DNA of 60,711 nt from an uncultured Atopobiaceae bacterium (GCA_944320385.1 CALUHH010000012.1:1-60711), one strand, 5' to 3'; positions 23,449 to 32,076 are shown, numbered from the stretch's first letter. The notes: generated from the letters alone by a model not told the origin. Translations and numbers: made by a program.

Positions 23449-24170
23449 CGGGCGTCACCACCCTTCTCGGGCGCCGCGTCCTTCTCGCTTCCCTTGGCGC
23501 GACGACGCATGAGGCGGCGGTCGATGAGGTTGTAGTAGACGATCGCCGCGAGCATGGCGAGCACGGCAACCGGGACCTGCACCGCGGCGAGGTCGGCGAG
23601 GCTCACGTCGTAGCCCAGGCCCGCGAGCGTGCCCTGCACGAGCAGGCCGCCCGAGCCGCCGATGAACAGCACCTGGCCGAAGAACCACGCGACGTTGTCG
23701 ATGCCGGCGGAGACGCCCTTGAGCTCCTCGAGGTGCTTCTCGTCGATCTTGTTGCCGTCGCGCTCGACCGCGGCCTGCTCCATGGGCATGACGACCGGGC
23801 GGATGAAGCCGGCGACGCCGCCGAAGTTGACGTTGAACGCGGCAAAGAGCACGCGCACGACGCCGTAGGCCGAGACGATCATGCCGGCGGAGGCGTTCTT
23901 GAGCTTGCGGATGAGCGCCGCGGCGGCCTGGCGCAGGCCGCTGCGCTCGAGGGTGCCCGTGATCACGAACGTCATGATGAAGATGCACATGCTGCGGTTT
24001 GAGACGAAGCTCTCGCCGAGCGTGTCCAGGAACGCCACCGGGTCCATCCCGCCCACCACGGCGGTCGCCACGGCGGCCACCATGATGATGAGGATGGAGT
24101 CGAGCTTGAGGGCAAAGCCCGCGACGACGATGACGATTCCCAGGAGCTTGACCAGCTCTGCGGGATCCAT
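23445..24170 (-). CDS. DUF969 family membrane protein
   Basis: 241 residues with about six hydrophobic segments (LVKLLGIVIVVAGFALKL at the start; SMCIFIMTFVITG; a Gly-rich AWFFGQVLFIGGSGGLLVQG). It is the first gene of the DUF969-DUF979-pcp operon. The ATG at 24168-24170 follows AAGGAGG; an upstream start at 24278 would cover the promoter gap and is not supported. It probably forms a transporter with DUF979. The C-terminus is Lys/Arg-rich and likely cytosolic. Confidence 0.9.
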   Translation of the reverse strand: MDPAELVKLLGIVIVVAGFALKLDSILIIMVAAVATAVVGGMDPVAFLDTLGESFVSNRSMCIFIMTFVITGTLERSGLRQAAAALIRKLKNASAGMIVSAYGVVRVLFAAFNVNFGGVAGFIRPVVMPMEQAAVERDGNKIDEKHLEELKGVSAGIDNVAWFFGQVLFIGGSGGLLVQGTLAGLGYDVSLADLAAVQVPVAVLAMLAAIVYYNLIDRRLMRRRAKGSEKDAAPEKGGDAR

Positions 24171-24193
24171 CGGTCCTCCTTGCATACGAGGCT

Positions 24194-24215
24194 GATACGA
24201 CTTGGGTATCGTATC
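24194..24215. promoter_or_regulatory. Candidate operator in the DUF969/serine dehydratase divergent gap
   Basis: GATACGA (24194-24200) and TCGTATC (24209-24215) form a perfect inverted repeat with an 8-bp spacer, 24 bp upstream of the DUF969 start. The placement suggests a repressor site for the pyroglutamate operon. The rest of the 193-bp gap carries two CGAGAAGAAC motifs (24306 and 24323). Confidence 0.5.
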
Positions 24216-24363
24216 CAAGCGCGCGCGGCGCGGGACGGGGCGTCCCCAATCGGTAACAGTGTTGCAAGGAGGCCCCAAGCTTCGCCGCGCCCTGCTAAGC
24301 TAGGGCGAGAAGAACAGGCGGTCGAGAAGAACGCGCCGCCGCGCCCGTCACGGGAGGACCCTC

Positions 24364-25962
24364 ATGGCAGCACAGCCCCAGACCCTCGCCACCACCTCCG
24401 CCTTCGAGGTGCTGGGCCCCGTCATGGTGGGCCCGTCGTCGTCGCACACCGCCGGCGCCCTGCGCTGCGCGCGCGTGGCGGCGTCGCTGGTCGGCGGGCG
24501 CATCGAGCGCGTGCGCTTCACGCTGTGGAACTCCTTCGCCCACACCTACCACGGCCACGGCACCGACCGCGCGCTCGTGGCGGGCATCCTGGGGCTCGAC
24601 ACCGACGACGAGCGCATCCGCGACGCCTTTGATCTTGCCCGCGAGGCGGGGCTTGCCTTCGAGTTCGTGGAGGCCGGCGACGACTCCTCCGTGCACCCCA
24701 ACACCGTGGACATCGACATGGAGGGCACGGGCGGCCAGCGCTGCCAGGTGCGCGGCGAGAGCCTCGGCGGCGGCAAGATGCGCATCAGCCGCATCGACGG
24801 CGTGGGCGTGGACATCTCCGGCGCCTACGCCACGCTCTTCGTGGCGCACCGCGACGCGCCGGGCATCCTCGCCTCGCTCACGCACCTGCTGGCCATGGCC
24901 GAGGTCAACATCGCCTTCTGCCGCACCTACCGCACCGAGCAGGGCGGGCGCGCCTACTCCGTCTTCGAGACCGACGGCTCGCCCGACGCCTCGGTGCTGC
25001 CGATGATCCGCCGCATCCGCGACGTGAGCTTCGCGACCTTCATCTCCGTCCCGGGCTCGGCCGTGGCGCCCGGCGTCACCGCCGCGGAGCTCTTCGACGA
25101 CGGGGCGCAGCTGCTCGAGGCCTGCGCCGAGCGCGGCCTTTCCATCGGCGGCATCATGCGCCTGCGCGAGCTGGGGCTCACCGGAGAGGAGCGTGCCGAG
25201 GCGTCCATGCGACGCGTCGTCGAGGTCATGCGCGAGGAGACGAGCGCGCCCATCGCCGCGCCCTCCCGCTCGCTCGGCGGCTTCATCGGCGGCGAGGCGC
25301 GCCTGGTGAGCATGGGATCCGCGCGCTGGGCCGGCGCGCTCATGGGCCCCACGCAGACCGACGCCGTCGCGCGCGCGATGGCCGTGCTCGAGCGCTCCGC
25401 GGCGATGGGCGTGATCGTGGCGGCGCCCACGGCGGGATCGGCCGGCGTGGTGCCGGGCTGCGTGCTGGCGGCGGCCGACGCCGTGGGCGCGGGCGACGAC
25501 GCGGTCGCCTCGGCGCTCTGGTGCGCCGCGGCGGTGGGCCTCAACATCCAGACGCACGCCTGCGTGGCCGGCGCCGAGGGCGGCTGTCAGGCCGAGGTGG
25601 GCTCGGCGGCCGCGATGGCTGCCGCGGCGCTCGTGGAGCTGCTCGGCGGCACGCCCGAGCAGGCGCTCTGCGCGGCGTCGATCGCGATCTCCAACCTGCT
25701 GGGGCTCGTGTGCGACCCGGTGGGCGGCCTCGTCGAGGTCCCCTGCCAGGCGAGAAACGCCATCGGCGTGGCCGCGGCCTTCTCGGCGGCGCAGCTCGCG
25801 CTCTCCGGCGTCGAGTGGCTCGTCCCCTTCGACCAGGTGGTGGACGCGATGGCCGAGGTCGGCCACGCCCTGCCGTCGCGCCTGCGCGAGACCGCGCGCG
25901 GCGGCCTGGCCGCGACGCCGGCGGCGTGCGCGGCCTGCGCGGGCTGCGCCGGGTGCGCGTAG
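24364..25962 (+). CDS. sdaA: L-serine dehydratase, iron-sulfur type, single chain
   Basis: 532 residues; converts L-serine to pyruvate and ammonia. The N-terminal beta domain starts FEVLGPVMVGPSSSHTAGA (14-32). An ACT-like regulatory segment (ATLFVAHRDAPGILASLTHLL) spans about 157-225. The alpha domain carries the [4Fe-4S] cysteines in VVPGCVLAAAD, GAEGGCQAEVG and VCDPVGGLVEVPCQARN. The two domains are separate subunits in Bacillus. The C-terminus ends in an unusual tail with four Cys spaced by two residues (CAACAGCAGCA). ATG 24364 with GGGAGG upstream. It stands alone and could supply pyruvate for fermentation. Confidence 0.95.
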   Translation: MAAQPQTLATTSAFEVLGPVMVGPSSSHTAGALRCARVAASLVGGRIERVRFTLWNSFAHTYHGHGTDRALVAGILGLDTDDERIRDAFDLAREAGLAFEFVEAGDDSSVHPNTVDIDMEGTGGQRCQVRGESLGGGKMRISRIDGVGVDISGAYATLFVAHRDAPGILASLTHLLAMAEVNIAFCRTYRTEQGGRAYSVFETDGSPDASVLPMIRRIRDVSFATFISVPGSAVAPGVTAAELFDDGAQLLEACAERGLSIGGIMRLRELGLTGEERAEASMRRVVEVMREETSAPIAAPSRSLGGFIGGEARLVSMGSARWAGALMGPTQTDAVARAMAVLERSAAMGVIVAAPTAGSAGVVPGCVLAAADAVGAGDDAVASALWCAAAVGLNIQTHACVAGAEGGCQAEVGSAAAMAAAALVELLGGTPEQALCAASIAISNLLGLVCDPVGGLVEVPCQARNAIGVAAAFSAAQLALSGVEWLVPFDQVVDAMAEVGHALPSRLRETARGGLAATPAACAACAGCAGCA

Positions 25963-25986
25963 CGCGGGGGCGGCGCGGGCGGCCCG

Positions 25987-26164
25987 CCTGCACTTCTCGC
26001 CAAACGCCGAGGGCCCGCCCGCACTTCTCGCCTTTCATATCCAGTGCGGGCCACAACGCACTGGATGCGCGCACTCAAGAAGATCCGCCGGGAGCAAGCC
26101 CGCACTCGATGGCCCACGCCCCCGATTTTGCCCGCACTTCTCGCCCGCACTCATGAGTGCGGGC
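25987..26164. repeat. CCCGCACT repeats and a perfect 22-bp palindrome before the MBL gene
   Basis: CACTTCTCGC recurs at 25991, 26022 and 26135, usually preceded by CCCG or CCTG. AGTGCGGG and CCCGCACT recur in both senses (26042 onwards), and 26143-26164 is a perfect palindrome with arms GCCCGCACTCA and TGAGTGCGGGC. The palindrome ends 21 bp before the MBL-fold start and could be an operator; the rest of the 223-bp gap has no gene. Confidence 0.75.
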
Positions 26165-26185
26165 ACCGACGCCAGGGAGGCAGCC

Positions 26186-27064
26186 ATGTTCGAGCTGCTC
26201 CAGGTCACCGATCTGACCTACTACATCGAGAGCCCCGCCAAGATCGGCCTGGTGCGGACCGGCGAGAAGGACGTCTGCCTGATAGACAGCGGCAACGACA
26301 AGGACGCCGGGCGCCGCATCCGCAAGCTGCTCGACGAGCGCGGCTGGCACCTGACGGCGATCTACAACACGCACTCCAACGCGGACCACATCGGCGGCAA
26401 CCGCTACCTGCAGGGCCAGACCGGCTGCCGCGTCTTTGCGCCGGGCGTCGAGTGCGCGTTCACGCGGCGCCCCGAGCTGGAGCCCGCGTTTCTCTACGGG
26501 GGCTACCCGTGCCGCGACCTCAGGCACAAGTTCCTCATGGCGCAGGAGAGCGACGCTGAGCCCTTGACGGCAGACGCGATCCCGGAGGGCCTCGAGGCCC
26601 TCGAGCTGCCGGGCCACTTCTTTGACATGGTGGGGTATCGCACCGCCGACGACGTGGTCTTTCTTGCCGACTGCCTCTCGAGCCGGGAGACGCTGGAGAA
26701 GTACCAGGTCAGCTTCATCTACGACGTGGCGGCCTACCTCAGGACGCTCGAGATGGTGAGGGGCCTCTCCGCCCGGATGTTCGTCCCCGCCCACGCGCAG
26801 GTCGCGGAGGACGTCTCCGAGCTGGCGCAGCTCAACATCGACAAGGTGCACGAGATCGCCGAGAAGATCGTGGGGCTGTGCGCAGAGCCGCGCTCCTTCG
26901 AGAGCGTGCTCCAGCGGGTCTTTGCCGACTACGGCCTGCGGATGACCTTCGAGCAGCACGTGCTCGTGGGCAGCACCGTGCGCTCGTACCTCTCGTGGCT
27001 GCGCGACGAGGGGCGCGTGGAGGCCGAGTTCGAGGACAACGTGCTGCTCTGGCGACGGGCGTAG
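26186..27064 (+). CDS. MBL-fold metallo-hydrolase
   Basis: 292 residues. The metal motif reads HSNADHIGG (about residues 71-79), with Asn where most family members have the second His of HxHxDH. The later ligands LPGHFFDM, FLADCLSS and FVPAHAQ are present. The last 80 residues look like a helical, winged-helix-like domain (KVHEIAEKIVGLC, YLSWLRDEGRVEAEF), as in several uncharacterised MBL hydrolases. I chose the ATG at 26186 after GGGAGG, over an upstream start inside the palindrome. The substrate is unknown. Confidence 0.88.
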   Translation: MFELLQVTDLTYYIESPAKIGLVRTGEKDVCLIDSGNDKDAGRRIRKLLDERGWHLTAIYNTHSNADHIGGNRYLQGQTGCRVFAPGVECAFTRRPELEPAFLYGGYPCRDLRHKFLMAQESDAEPLTADAIPEGLEALELPGHFFDMVGYRTADDVVFLADCLSSRETLEKYQVSFIYDVAAYLRTLEMVRGLSARMFVPAHAQVAEDVSELAQLNIDKVHEIAEKIVGLCAEPRSFESVLQRVFADYGLRMTFEQHVLVGSTVRSYLSWLRDEGRVEAEFEDNVLLWRRA

Positions 27065-27105
27065 GGGCGGTCACAGGGGCGCGCGCGACACATCGAGAAC
27101 AGAAA

Positions 27106-27133
27106 GCGGGCCGGAGCGTCTGCCCCGGCCCGC
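27106..27133 (-). terminator. Terminator of the tRNA operon
   Basis: A perfect 9-bp stem (27106-27114 with 27125-27133, 10-nt loop) lies 8 bp past the last tRNA-Glu and is followed on the minus strand by TTTCTGTT. It may also stop transcripts from the convergent MBL gene. Confidence 0.75.
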
Positions 27134-27141
27134 GTTGCGTT

Positions 27142-27218
27142 TGGTAGCCCGTACCAGATTCGAACTGGTGATCTCCGCCTTGAGAGGGCGGCGTCCTGAA
27201 CCGCTAGACGAACGGGCC
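27142..27218 (-). tRNA. tRNA-Glu (CTC), copy 2
   Basis: 77 nt including an encoded CCA. The anticodon arm CCGCC-CTCTCAA-GGCGG places CTC at 34-36. The T-arm is ACCAG-TTCGAAT-CTGGT and the D-stem GTCT/GGAC. The acceptor stem GGCCCGT/ACGGGCT pairs except for a G1-U72 wobble. It is identical to the copy 80 bp upstream. Confidence 0.96.
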
Positions 27219-27221
27219 GTT

Positions 27222-27298
27222 TGGTAGCCCGTACCAGATTCGAACTGGTGATCTCCGCCTTGAGAGGGCGGCGTCCTGAACCGCTAGACGAACGGGCC
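27222..27298 (-). tRNA. tRNA-Glu (CTC), copy 1
   Basis: Identical in sequence to the gene at 27142-27218, with only 3 bp between the two mature ends. Same cloverleaf, CTC anticodon and encoded CCA. The direct repeat with 80-bp period is a recent tandem duplication. Confidence 0.96.
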
Positions 27299-27322
27299 AC
27301 ATATGCGATTGTAAGAGGCAAA

Positions 27323-27396
27323 TGGCTGGGACTGAGAGAGTCGAACTCCCGTTGACGGAACCAGAATCCGCTGTCCTACCACTAGACGAAGTCCCA
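27323..27396 (-). tRNA. tRNA-Gln (CTG)
   Basis: 74 nt including CCA. The anticodon loop TTCTGGT gives CTG. It starts with U1 (TGGGACT) pairing with AGTCCCA, as is usual for tRNA-Gln, and the T-arm is GGGAG-TTCGACT-CTCTC. First gene of the three-tRNA minus-strand unit. Confidence 0.95.
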
Positions 27397-27520
27397 ATTT
27401 GCCACTTCGTGCGCCTCTCAGCGCGAAGAAACACTATACGGGAAAGGGGCCGACCGCGCAAGCGTCATTTTTGGAAAACTTGTGCGCGCGAGACGTCGGA
27501 CGGGGCGGGACCACGGCCCC

Positions 27521-28915
27521 CTACCACCGCAGCCAAGCGAGAAGGGCGTCGCGGTCGTTGGGCAGCTCGCCGTCCATGACGGTCGCGAGCAGCTGCGCGA
27601 GCACCATGCCCACGCCGGGCCCGGGCTCGACGCCGCGCTCGCGAATCACGTCCGCGCCACCCACGGCGAGGTCGCCCACGCGCCAGACCGCCCCGGCGGC
27701 GAGCTCCGCGCGCAGCACGCGCGTCATCGCATCGAGCTCGACGGCGTAGCCCATGCACCGCGGCGCCTTGGCCACGGCGTCGGAGCGCTTGAGGTCCAGC
27801 AGGGCAAAGGCGAGCCGGCGCGCCTGGCCCGGGCACGCCCGCTCGAGCTCCGCGAGCATCCGGCGCATCGAGGGCGCCGTCGCCCGGATCTCGAAGTCGT
27901 GCAGCAGGACGAGCGCCCGCGCGGCGCGCGCGACCTCGCCGGGGATGGCCAGCCGCCCCATCACCGCCGCGACCGTGCGCGCCCCGGCCTCCGGGTGGCC
28001 GAAGAAGTGCCCGCGGCCCGAGACGTCCTCGCTCCAGCACGCGGGCTTGGCAACGTCGTGCAGAAGCGCCGCCCAGCGCAGCGCCTGCGACGCCCCGCCG
28101 CCCGTGAACTCCTCCACGCCCGCGCAGACGCGCGCCGTGTGCTCGAGCACGTCATGGGCGTGGTAGGGGCTCTTCTGGTCAAAGCCCGCCATCGGCGCGA
28201 GCTCGGGGATCGCCGCCGCGAGCACGGGAAACTCGTGGCGCAGCGCCCAGGCCGCGCGCCCGGTGGCGAGGATGCCGTCCATCTCCTGGCCGATGCGCTC
28301 GCGCGCGATCTGGTCGAGCTCGGGCGCGCAGGCGAGAAGCGCCTCCTGCGTGGCGGGCTCGATCGCGGCGTCCAGCCGGCAGGCAAAGCGCACCGCCCGC
28401 AGCACGCGCAGGGCGTCCTCCTCAAAGCGTCTCCGCGGCTCCCCCACCGCGCGGATGACGCGCGCCGCGAGGTCCTTCTCGCCGCCGAAGGGATCGAGCA
28501 GGCCGCGCTGCGGGTGGAAGGCCATGGCATTGACGGTGAAGTCGCGCCGGGCGAGGTCCTCCCGCACGTCAGTGACAAAGCGCACCTCGTCGGGGTGGCG
28601 TCGGTCGGAGTAGGCGCCCTCGACGCGGTAGGTGGTGGTCTCGACGGGTCGCCCGTCCACGACGGCGGTCACCGTGCCGTGGGCCGTGCCCGTCTCGTGC
28701 ACCTCGACGCCCGCGGCGCGCAGCACGCGCGCGGTCTCCTGCCAGGGGGCGGAGGTGGTGACGTCGACGTCGTGCCCGGGACGGCCGAGAAGGGCGTCGC
28801 GCACCCAGCCGCCGACGACCCACGCCTCGTGGCCCGCCGCCTCGAGGGCGTCGACCACGCGCAGCGCGTAGGCGGGCAGCTCGCGCGCGAGGCGCTCCTC
28901 GATGTCGCAGCTCAT
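27521..28915 (-). CDS. cca: CCA-adding tRNA nucleotidyltransferase / poly(A) polymerase family
   Basis: 464 residues. The class II nucleotidyltransferase core has VVGGWVRDALLGRPGHDVDV (33-52), with the GG and DxD metal residues. Next come RRDFTVNAMA and the RNA-binding block RRRFEEDALRVLRAVRFA. An HD domain (LLHDVAKP, near 250) and HPEAGARTV follow. It repairs or builds the 3' CCA end of tRNAs, although the nearby tRNA genes already encode CCA. I chose ATG 28913-28915 after GAGGGGG; the upstream open frame covers the promoter. The three tRNA genes lie just downstream on the same strand. Confidence 0.93.
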   Translation of the reverse strand: MSCDIEERLARELPAYALRVVDALEAAGHEAWVVGGWVRDALLGRPGHDVDVTTSAPWQETARVLRAAGVEVHETGTAHGTVTAVVDGRPVETTTYRVEGAYSDRRHPDEVRFVTDVREDLARRDFTVNAMAFHPQRGLLDPFGGEKDLAARVIRAVGEPRRRFEEDALRVLRAVRFACRLDAAIEPATQEALLACAPELDQIARERIGQEMDGILATGRAAWALRHEFPVLAAAIPELAPMAGFDQKSPYHAHDVLEHTARVCAGVEEFTGGGASQALRWAALLHDVAKPACWSEDVSGRGHFFGHPEAGARTVAAVMGRLAIPGEVARAARALVLLHDFEIRATAPSMRRMLAELERACPGQARRLAFALLDLKRSDAVAKAPRCMGYAVELDAMTRVLRAELAAGAVWRVGDLAVGGADVIRERGVEPGPGVGMVLAQLLATVMDGELPNDRDALLAWLRW

Positions 28916-28949
28916 GCATGCCCCCTCAGCGTCGGGTCCTTCTCGCCAG

Positions 28950-28955
28950 ATTCTA
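28950..28955 (-). promoter_or_regulatory. cca promoter -10 element
   Basis: TAGAAT on the minus strand, 35 bp before the ATG. A CGAGAAGGAC motif (plus-strand complement at 28936-28945) begins just downstream, at the expected transcription start. The rest of the 326-bp gap to 29242 is GC-rich, with one short hairpin (29165-29171 with 29177-29183) and no gene. Confidence 0.5.
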
Positions 28956-29195
28956 GCATGGGGCCGCGCGGGGGCCGTCCCCGGGAGCCACGGGACGCCG
29001 GGCGGGCGCAGCCGACCTCTTGGGAAATTCTCCTCCGGCCGACCCATCTCAGCAAAGATGACGCCGTGCCGTTTTCGGAACGTCGCAGCACGGGGGACGC
29101 TTTCGAGCGGCGGAGCAGCGCTGACGCGGCCCGGCGCCGCGGATGCGCGTGAAGACGGGAGGCCGCGGGGCACGGCGCCCCGCGGGCGCGAGTGC

Positions 29196-29201
29196 TATCC
29201 T
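29196..29201 (+). promoter_or_regulatory. Possible promoter -10 for the peptidase pair
   Basis: TATCCT lies 40 bp upstream of the first peptidase ATG, just after the GC hairpin at 29165-29183. No good -35 is seen. Confidence 0.35.
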
Positions 29202-29241
29202 CGTGCGTGGTCAAATCATCCAACAAACGGGAGGTAAGACT

Positions 29242-30600
29242 ATGGACGAGATGACTTCCGTCACCGCCGACGACATCGCCGCGGCCCGCGAGGAGTTCCG
29301 CTCCGAGCGCGTCAATGTCGTCTCCAAGAACGCCGTGAGCTCGTGCGGCATCACCGCCGCCGCGCGCGTGCCCGAGGGCGTGGCCGCCAACCCGCTGACC
29401 TTTGACGTCGAGGTCAAGCAGGGCGACCGCTGCGACCAGCAGCGCTCCGGCCGCTGCTGGATGTTCGCGAGCCTCAACACCATGCGCTACCGCGTCATCC
29501 ACCGCTACGACCTCAAGACCTTCGAGCTCAGCCAGACCTATCCCCTGTTCTGGGACAAGCTCGAGAAGAGCAACTGGTTCTTCGAGAACATCCTCGACAC
29601 CCTGGACGAGCCGCTCGACGGCCGCCTCGTGTCCTACCTGCTCATGGCGCCCGTGGGCGACGGCGGCCAGTGGGACATGTTCCGCAGCCTCGTCAAGAAG
29701 TACGGTGTGGTGCCCAAGGAGGCCATGCCCGAGACCGCCTGCTCGCGCAACACCCGCGAGATGGACTCCTGCCTCACGCGCTACCTGCGCGGCGCAGCCA
29801 AGCGCCTGCGCCAGAGCCATGAGGCCGGCGTCTCGGCCGAGGACCTCGCCGAGATGAAGAAGGAGATGATGGGCGACGTCTACCACCTCCTCGTTACCTG
29901 CCTCGGCGAGCCGCCCGCGACCTTCGAGGTCCGTCTGCGCGACAAGAACAACAAGCTCGCGCTCTCCGGCACCTACACGCCGCAGGAGTTCTTCTCCTCC
30001 GTGGTGGACATGGACGTCGACTCCTACGTGAGCCTCATCTCCGCGCCCACCGCCGACAAGCCCTTCGGCCACACCTACACCGTGAGCCGCCTCGGCAACG
30101 TGGTGGAGGACGGCGGCGTGCGCTACCTCAACCTCCCGATCGAGCGCCTCAAGGAGTGCGCGATCGCGCAGCTGCGCGACAACCTCCCCGTGTGGTTTGG
30201 CTGCGACGTGGGCCAGAGCTACCTGCGCGAGGAGGGCATCATGGACACCGCCGCGCTGGACGTCGACGCGCTCTTCGGCTTTGAGGTCGAGGGCTGCATG
30301 GACCGCGCGGAGCGCCTGGACTACGGCGAGTCGCTCATGACCCACGCCATGGTCCTCGAGGGCGTGAACCTGGACGCGGACGGCAGGCCCACGCTCTGGA
30401 AGGTCGAGAACAGCTGGGGCGCCGAGCACGGCCGCGACGGCTTCGACACCCTCTCCGACCCCTGGTTCAACGAGTACGTCTACCAGGTCGTCGTTGACAA
30501 GAAGTACCTGACCGACGAGGAGCGCGCCACCTACGAGACCGAGGAGCCGACCGTCCTCGCGCCGTGGGACCCCATGGGCTCGCTCGCCCGCGTGCGCTAG
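29242..30600 (+). CDS. C1-family aminopeptidase (bleomycin hydrolase/PepC type), first of two
   Basis: 452 residues, the usual size for the C1B cysteine aminopeptidases, which form cytosolic hexameric barrels. The catalytic Gln and Cys are in QQRSGRCWMFASLN (Cys near 72), the His in THAMVLEGV and the Asn in VENSWG. There is no signal peptide. The ATG at 29242 follows GGGAGGT. A paralogue starts 9 bp after its stop. It probably trims oligopeptides to amino acids, consistent with the peptide-using character of the window (pcp, serine dehydratase). Confidence 0.93.
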   Translation: MDEMTSVTADDIAAAREEFRSERVNVVSKNAVSSCGITAAARVPEGVAANPLTFDVEVKQGDRCDQQRSGRCWMFASLNTMRYRVIHRYDLKTFELSQTYPLFWDKLEKSNWFFENILDTLDEPLDGRLVSYLLMAPVGDGGQWDMFRSLVKKYGVVPKEAMPETACSRNTREMDSCLTRYLRGAAKRLRQSHEAGVSAEDLAEMKKEMMGDVYHLLVTCLGEPPATFEVRLRDKNNKLALSGTYTPQEFFSSVVDMDVDSYVSLISAPTADKPFGHTYTVSRLGNVVEDGGVRYLNLPIERLKECAIAQLRDNLPVWFGCDVGQSYLREEGIMDTAALDVDALFGFEVEGCMDRAERLDYGESLMTHAMVLEGVNLDADGRPTLWKVENSWGAEHGRDGFDTLSDPWFNEYVYQVVVDKKYLTDEERATYETEEPTVLAPWDPMGSLARVR

Positions 30601-30609
30601 GGGGCGGAC

Positions 30610-32061
30610 ATGACCGACTACACCCCCGGCGCGATAGCGCCCGAGCGCGCCGACGAGCTGACCGCGTCCTTCTCGGCCGACCGCGCCAACCGCGTGGCGA
30701 GAAACGCCGTCACCTCGATGAACGTCCACGCCGCCGCGCGCGACGTCACGACCATGCGCACCTACCACGACACCTTCGCCGTGAGCCGCGCGCGCACGGG
30801 CAAGGTCACCAACCAGCGCCACTCCGGCCGGTGCTGGATGTTCGCCGCCTTCAACGTGGCGCGCGCCGCCACGATGGACCTGCTCGACGTCGACGACTTC
30901 GAGTTCTCCCAGGCCTACGGCTTCTTCTACGACAAGCTCGAGAAGTTCAACGTGGGCCTCGAGTACGTCATCGAGACCGCCGCGCTGCCGCTCGACTCCC
31001 GCGAGGTCGCGGGGCTGCTGGGCCACTGCATGGGCGACGGCAACTACTACCCCGCCGCGATGAACATCATCCGCAAGTGGGGCCTCGTGCCCAAGGACGT
31101 CATGCCCGAGAGCGCCTGCACCAAGGACGCCGACCAGATGAACGCCCAGCTCGAGCGTCTCTTCCGCAAGAGCGCGATGGAGCTGCGCCGCCTCGCCGCC
31201 GAGGGTGCCGACGTCGCCGACCTGCGCGAGGTCAAGGAGGGCATGGTCGCCGACTGCCACCGCGTCCTCTCCGTGTGCCTCGGCGAGCCGCCGCTGACCT
31301 TCGACCTGGAGGTCCCCGTGGGCAAGAACTGCCGCATCAAGGCGTCCCGGCTCGTGGAGCAGTCCGGCGACGACCGCCCGGCATGCGAGAAGGACGCGCC
31401 GCGGCGGCTCCTCGTGGACCGCGGCATCACGCCGCGCGAGTTCGCCGAGCGCTACGTGCCCTTCGACCCGAGCGACTACGTGCAGCTCGTCAGCATGCCC
31501 GGCGAGACCCGCCCGTTCGGCCACGTCTTCCACCGCCGCTTCTCCGACACCATGGCCGGCGGCACGCGCCTCAAGATGCTCAACGTGCCCGTCGAGGCGC
31601 TCGAGGACGCGGCCGTGGCGTCGCTCGCCGCGGGCGTGCCCTGCGAGATGGCGTGCGACGTGGGCCAGCAGTTCCCGCGCAAGATCGAGGACTTCCCCGG
31701 CGTGCTCGCGTGCGACACGATGGACTACGAGGGCCTCTTCGGCGTGGACCTCTCCATGGACCGCGCCGAGATGATCGACGCGCACGAGACGCGCAACACC
31801 CACGCGATGACCTTCCAGGGCGTCGAGCTGGGCGACGACGGGCGTCCCGTGGCCTGGCGCATCGAGAACAGCTGGGGCGAGGACGCCTGCAAGGGCGGCT
31901 ACCTCGTGGCGAGCGCGGAGTGGTTCCGCACCTACGGCGGCGAGGTCGTCGTGCGCCGCGAGTTCGTGCCCGCGGAGCTGCTCGACCTCTGGGACAACGC
32001 CCCCGTCGAGGAGGTCGACCCCTGGACCACCGTCGGCCTCGCACTGGCGCCGCGGGCGTAG
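30610..32061 (+). CDS. C1-family aminopeptidase (bleomycin hydrolase/PepC type), second of two
   Basis: 483 residues, a diverged paralogue of the previous gene. The catalytic residues lie in NQRHSGRCWMFAAFN (Cys near 75), NTHAMTFQGV and IENSWGE. It is 31 residues longer, partly through an insertion after the LTFDLEVP block. Having both copies intact suggests different substrate preferences or a mixed oligomer. ATG 30610 with GGGGGCGG upstream; almost certainly co-transcribed with the first. Confidence 0.93.
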   Translation: MTDYTPGAIAPERADELTASFSADRANRVARNAVTSMNVHAAARDVTTMRTYHDTFAVSRARTGKVTNQRHSGRCWMFAAFNVARAATMDLLDVDDFEFSQAYGFFYDKLEKFNVGLEYVIETAALPLDSREVAGLLGHCMGDGNYYPAAMNIIRKWGLVPKDVMPESACTKDADQMNAQLERLFRKSAMELRRLAAEGADVADLREVKEGMVADCHRVLSVCLGEPPLTFDLEVPVGKNCRIKASRLVEQSGDDRPACEKDAPRRLLVDRGITPREFAERYVPFDPSDYVQLVSMPGETRPFGHVFHRRFSDTMAGGTRLKMLNVPVEALEDAAVASLAAGVPCEMACDVGQQFPRKIEDFPGVLACDTMDYEGLFGVDLSMDRAEMIDAHETRNTHAMTFQGVELGDDGRPVAWRIENSWGEDACKGGYLVASAEWFRTYGGEVVVRREFVPAELLDLWDNAPVEEVDPWTTVGLALAPRA

Positions 32062-32076
32062 ACCTACGCATCCCAT

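Noticed and set aside
27142..27396. tRNA genes as an integration site for a mobile island
   Set aside because: No integrase, direct repeat of a tRNA 3' end or phage gene is visible nearby; the duplicated tRNA-Glu is a simple tandem copy.
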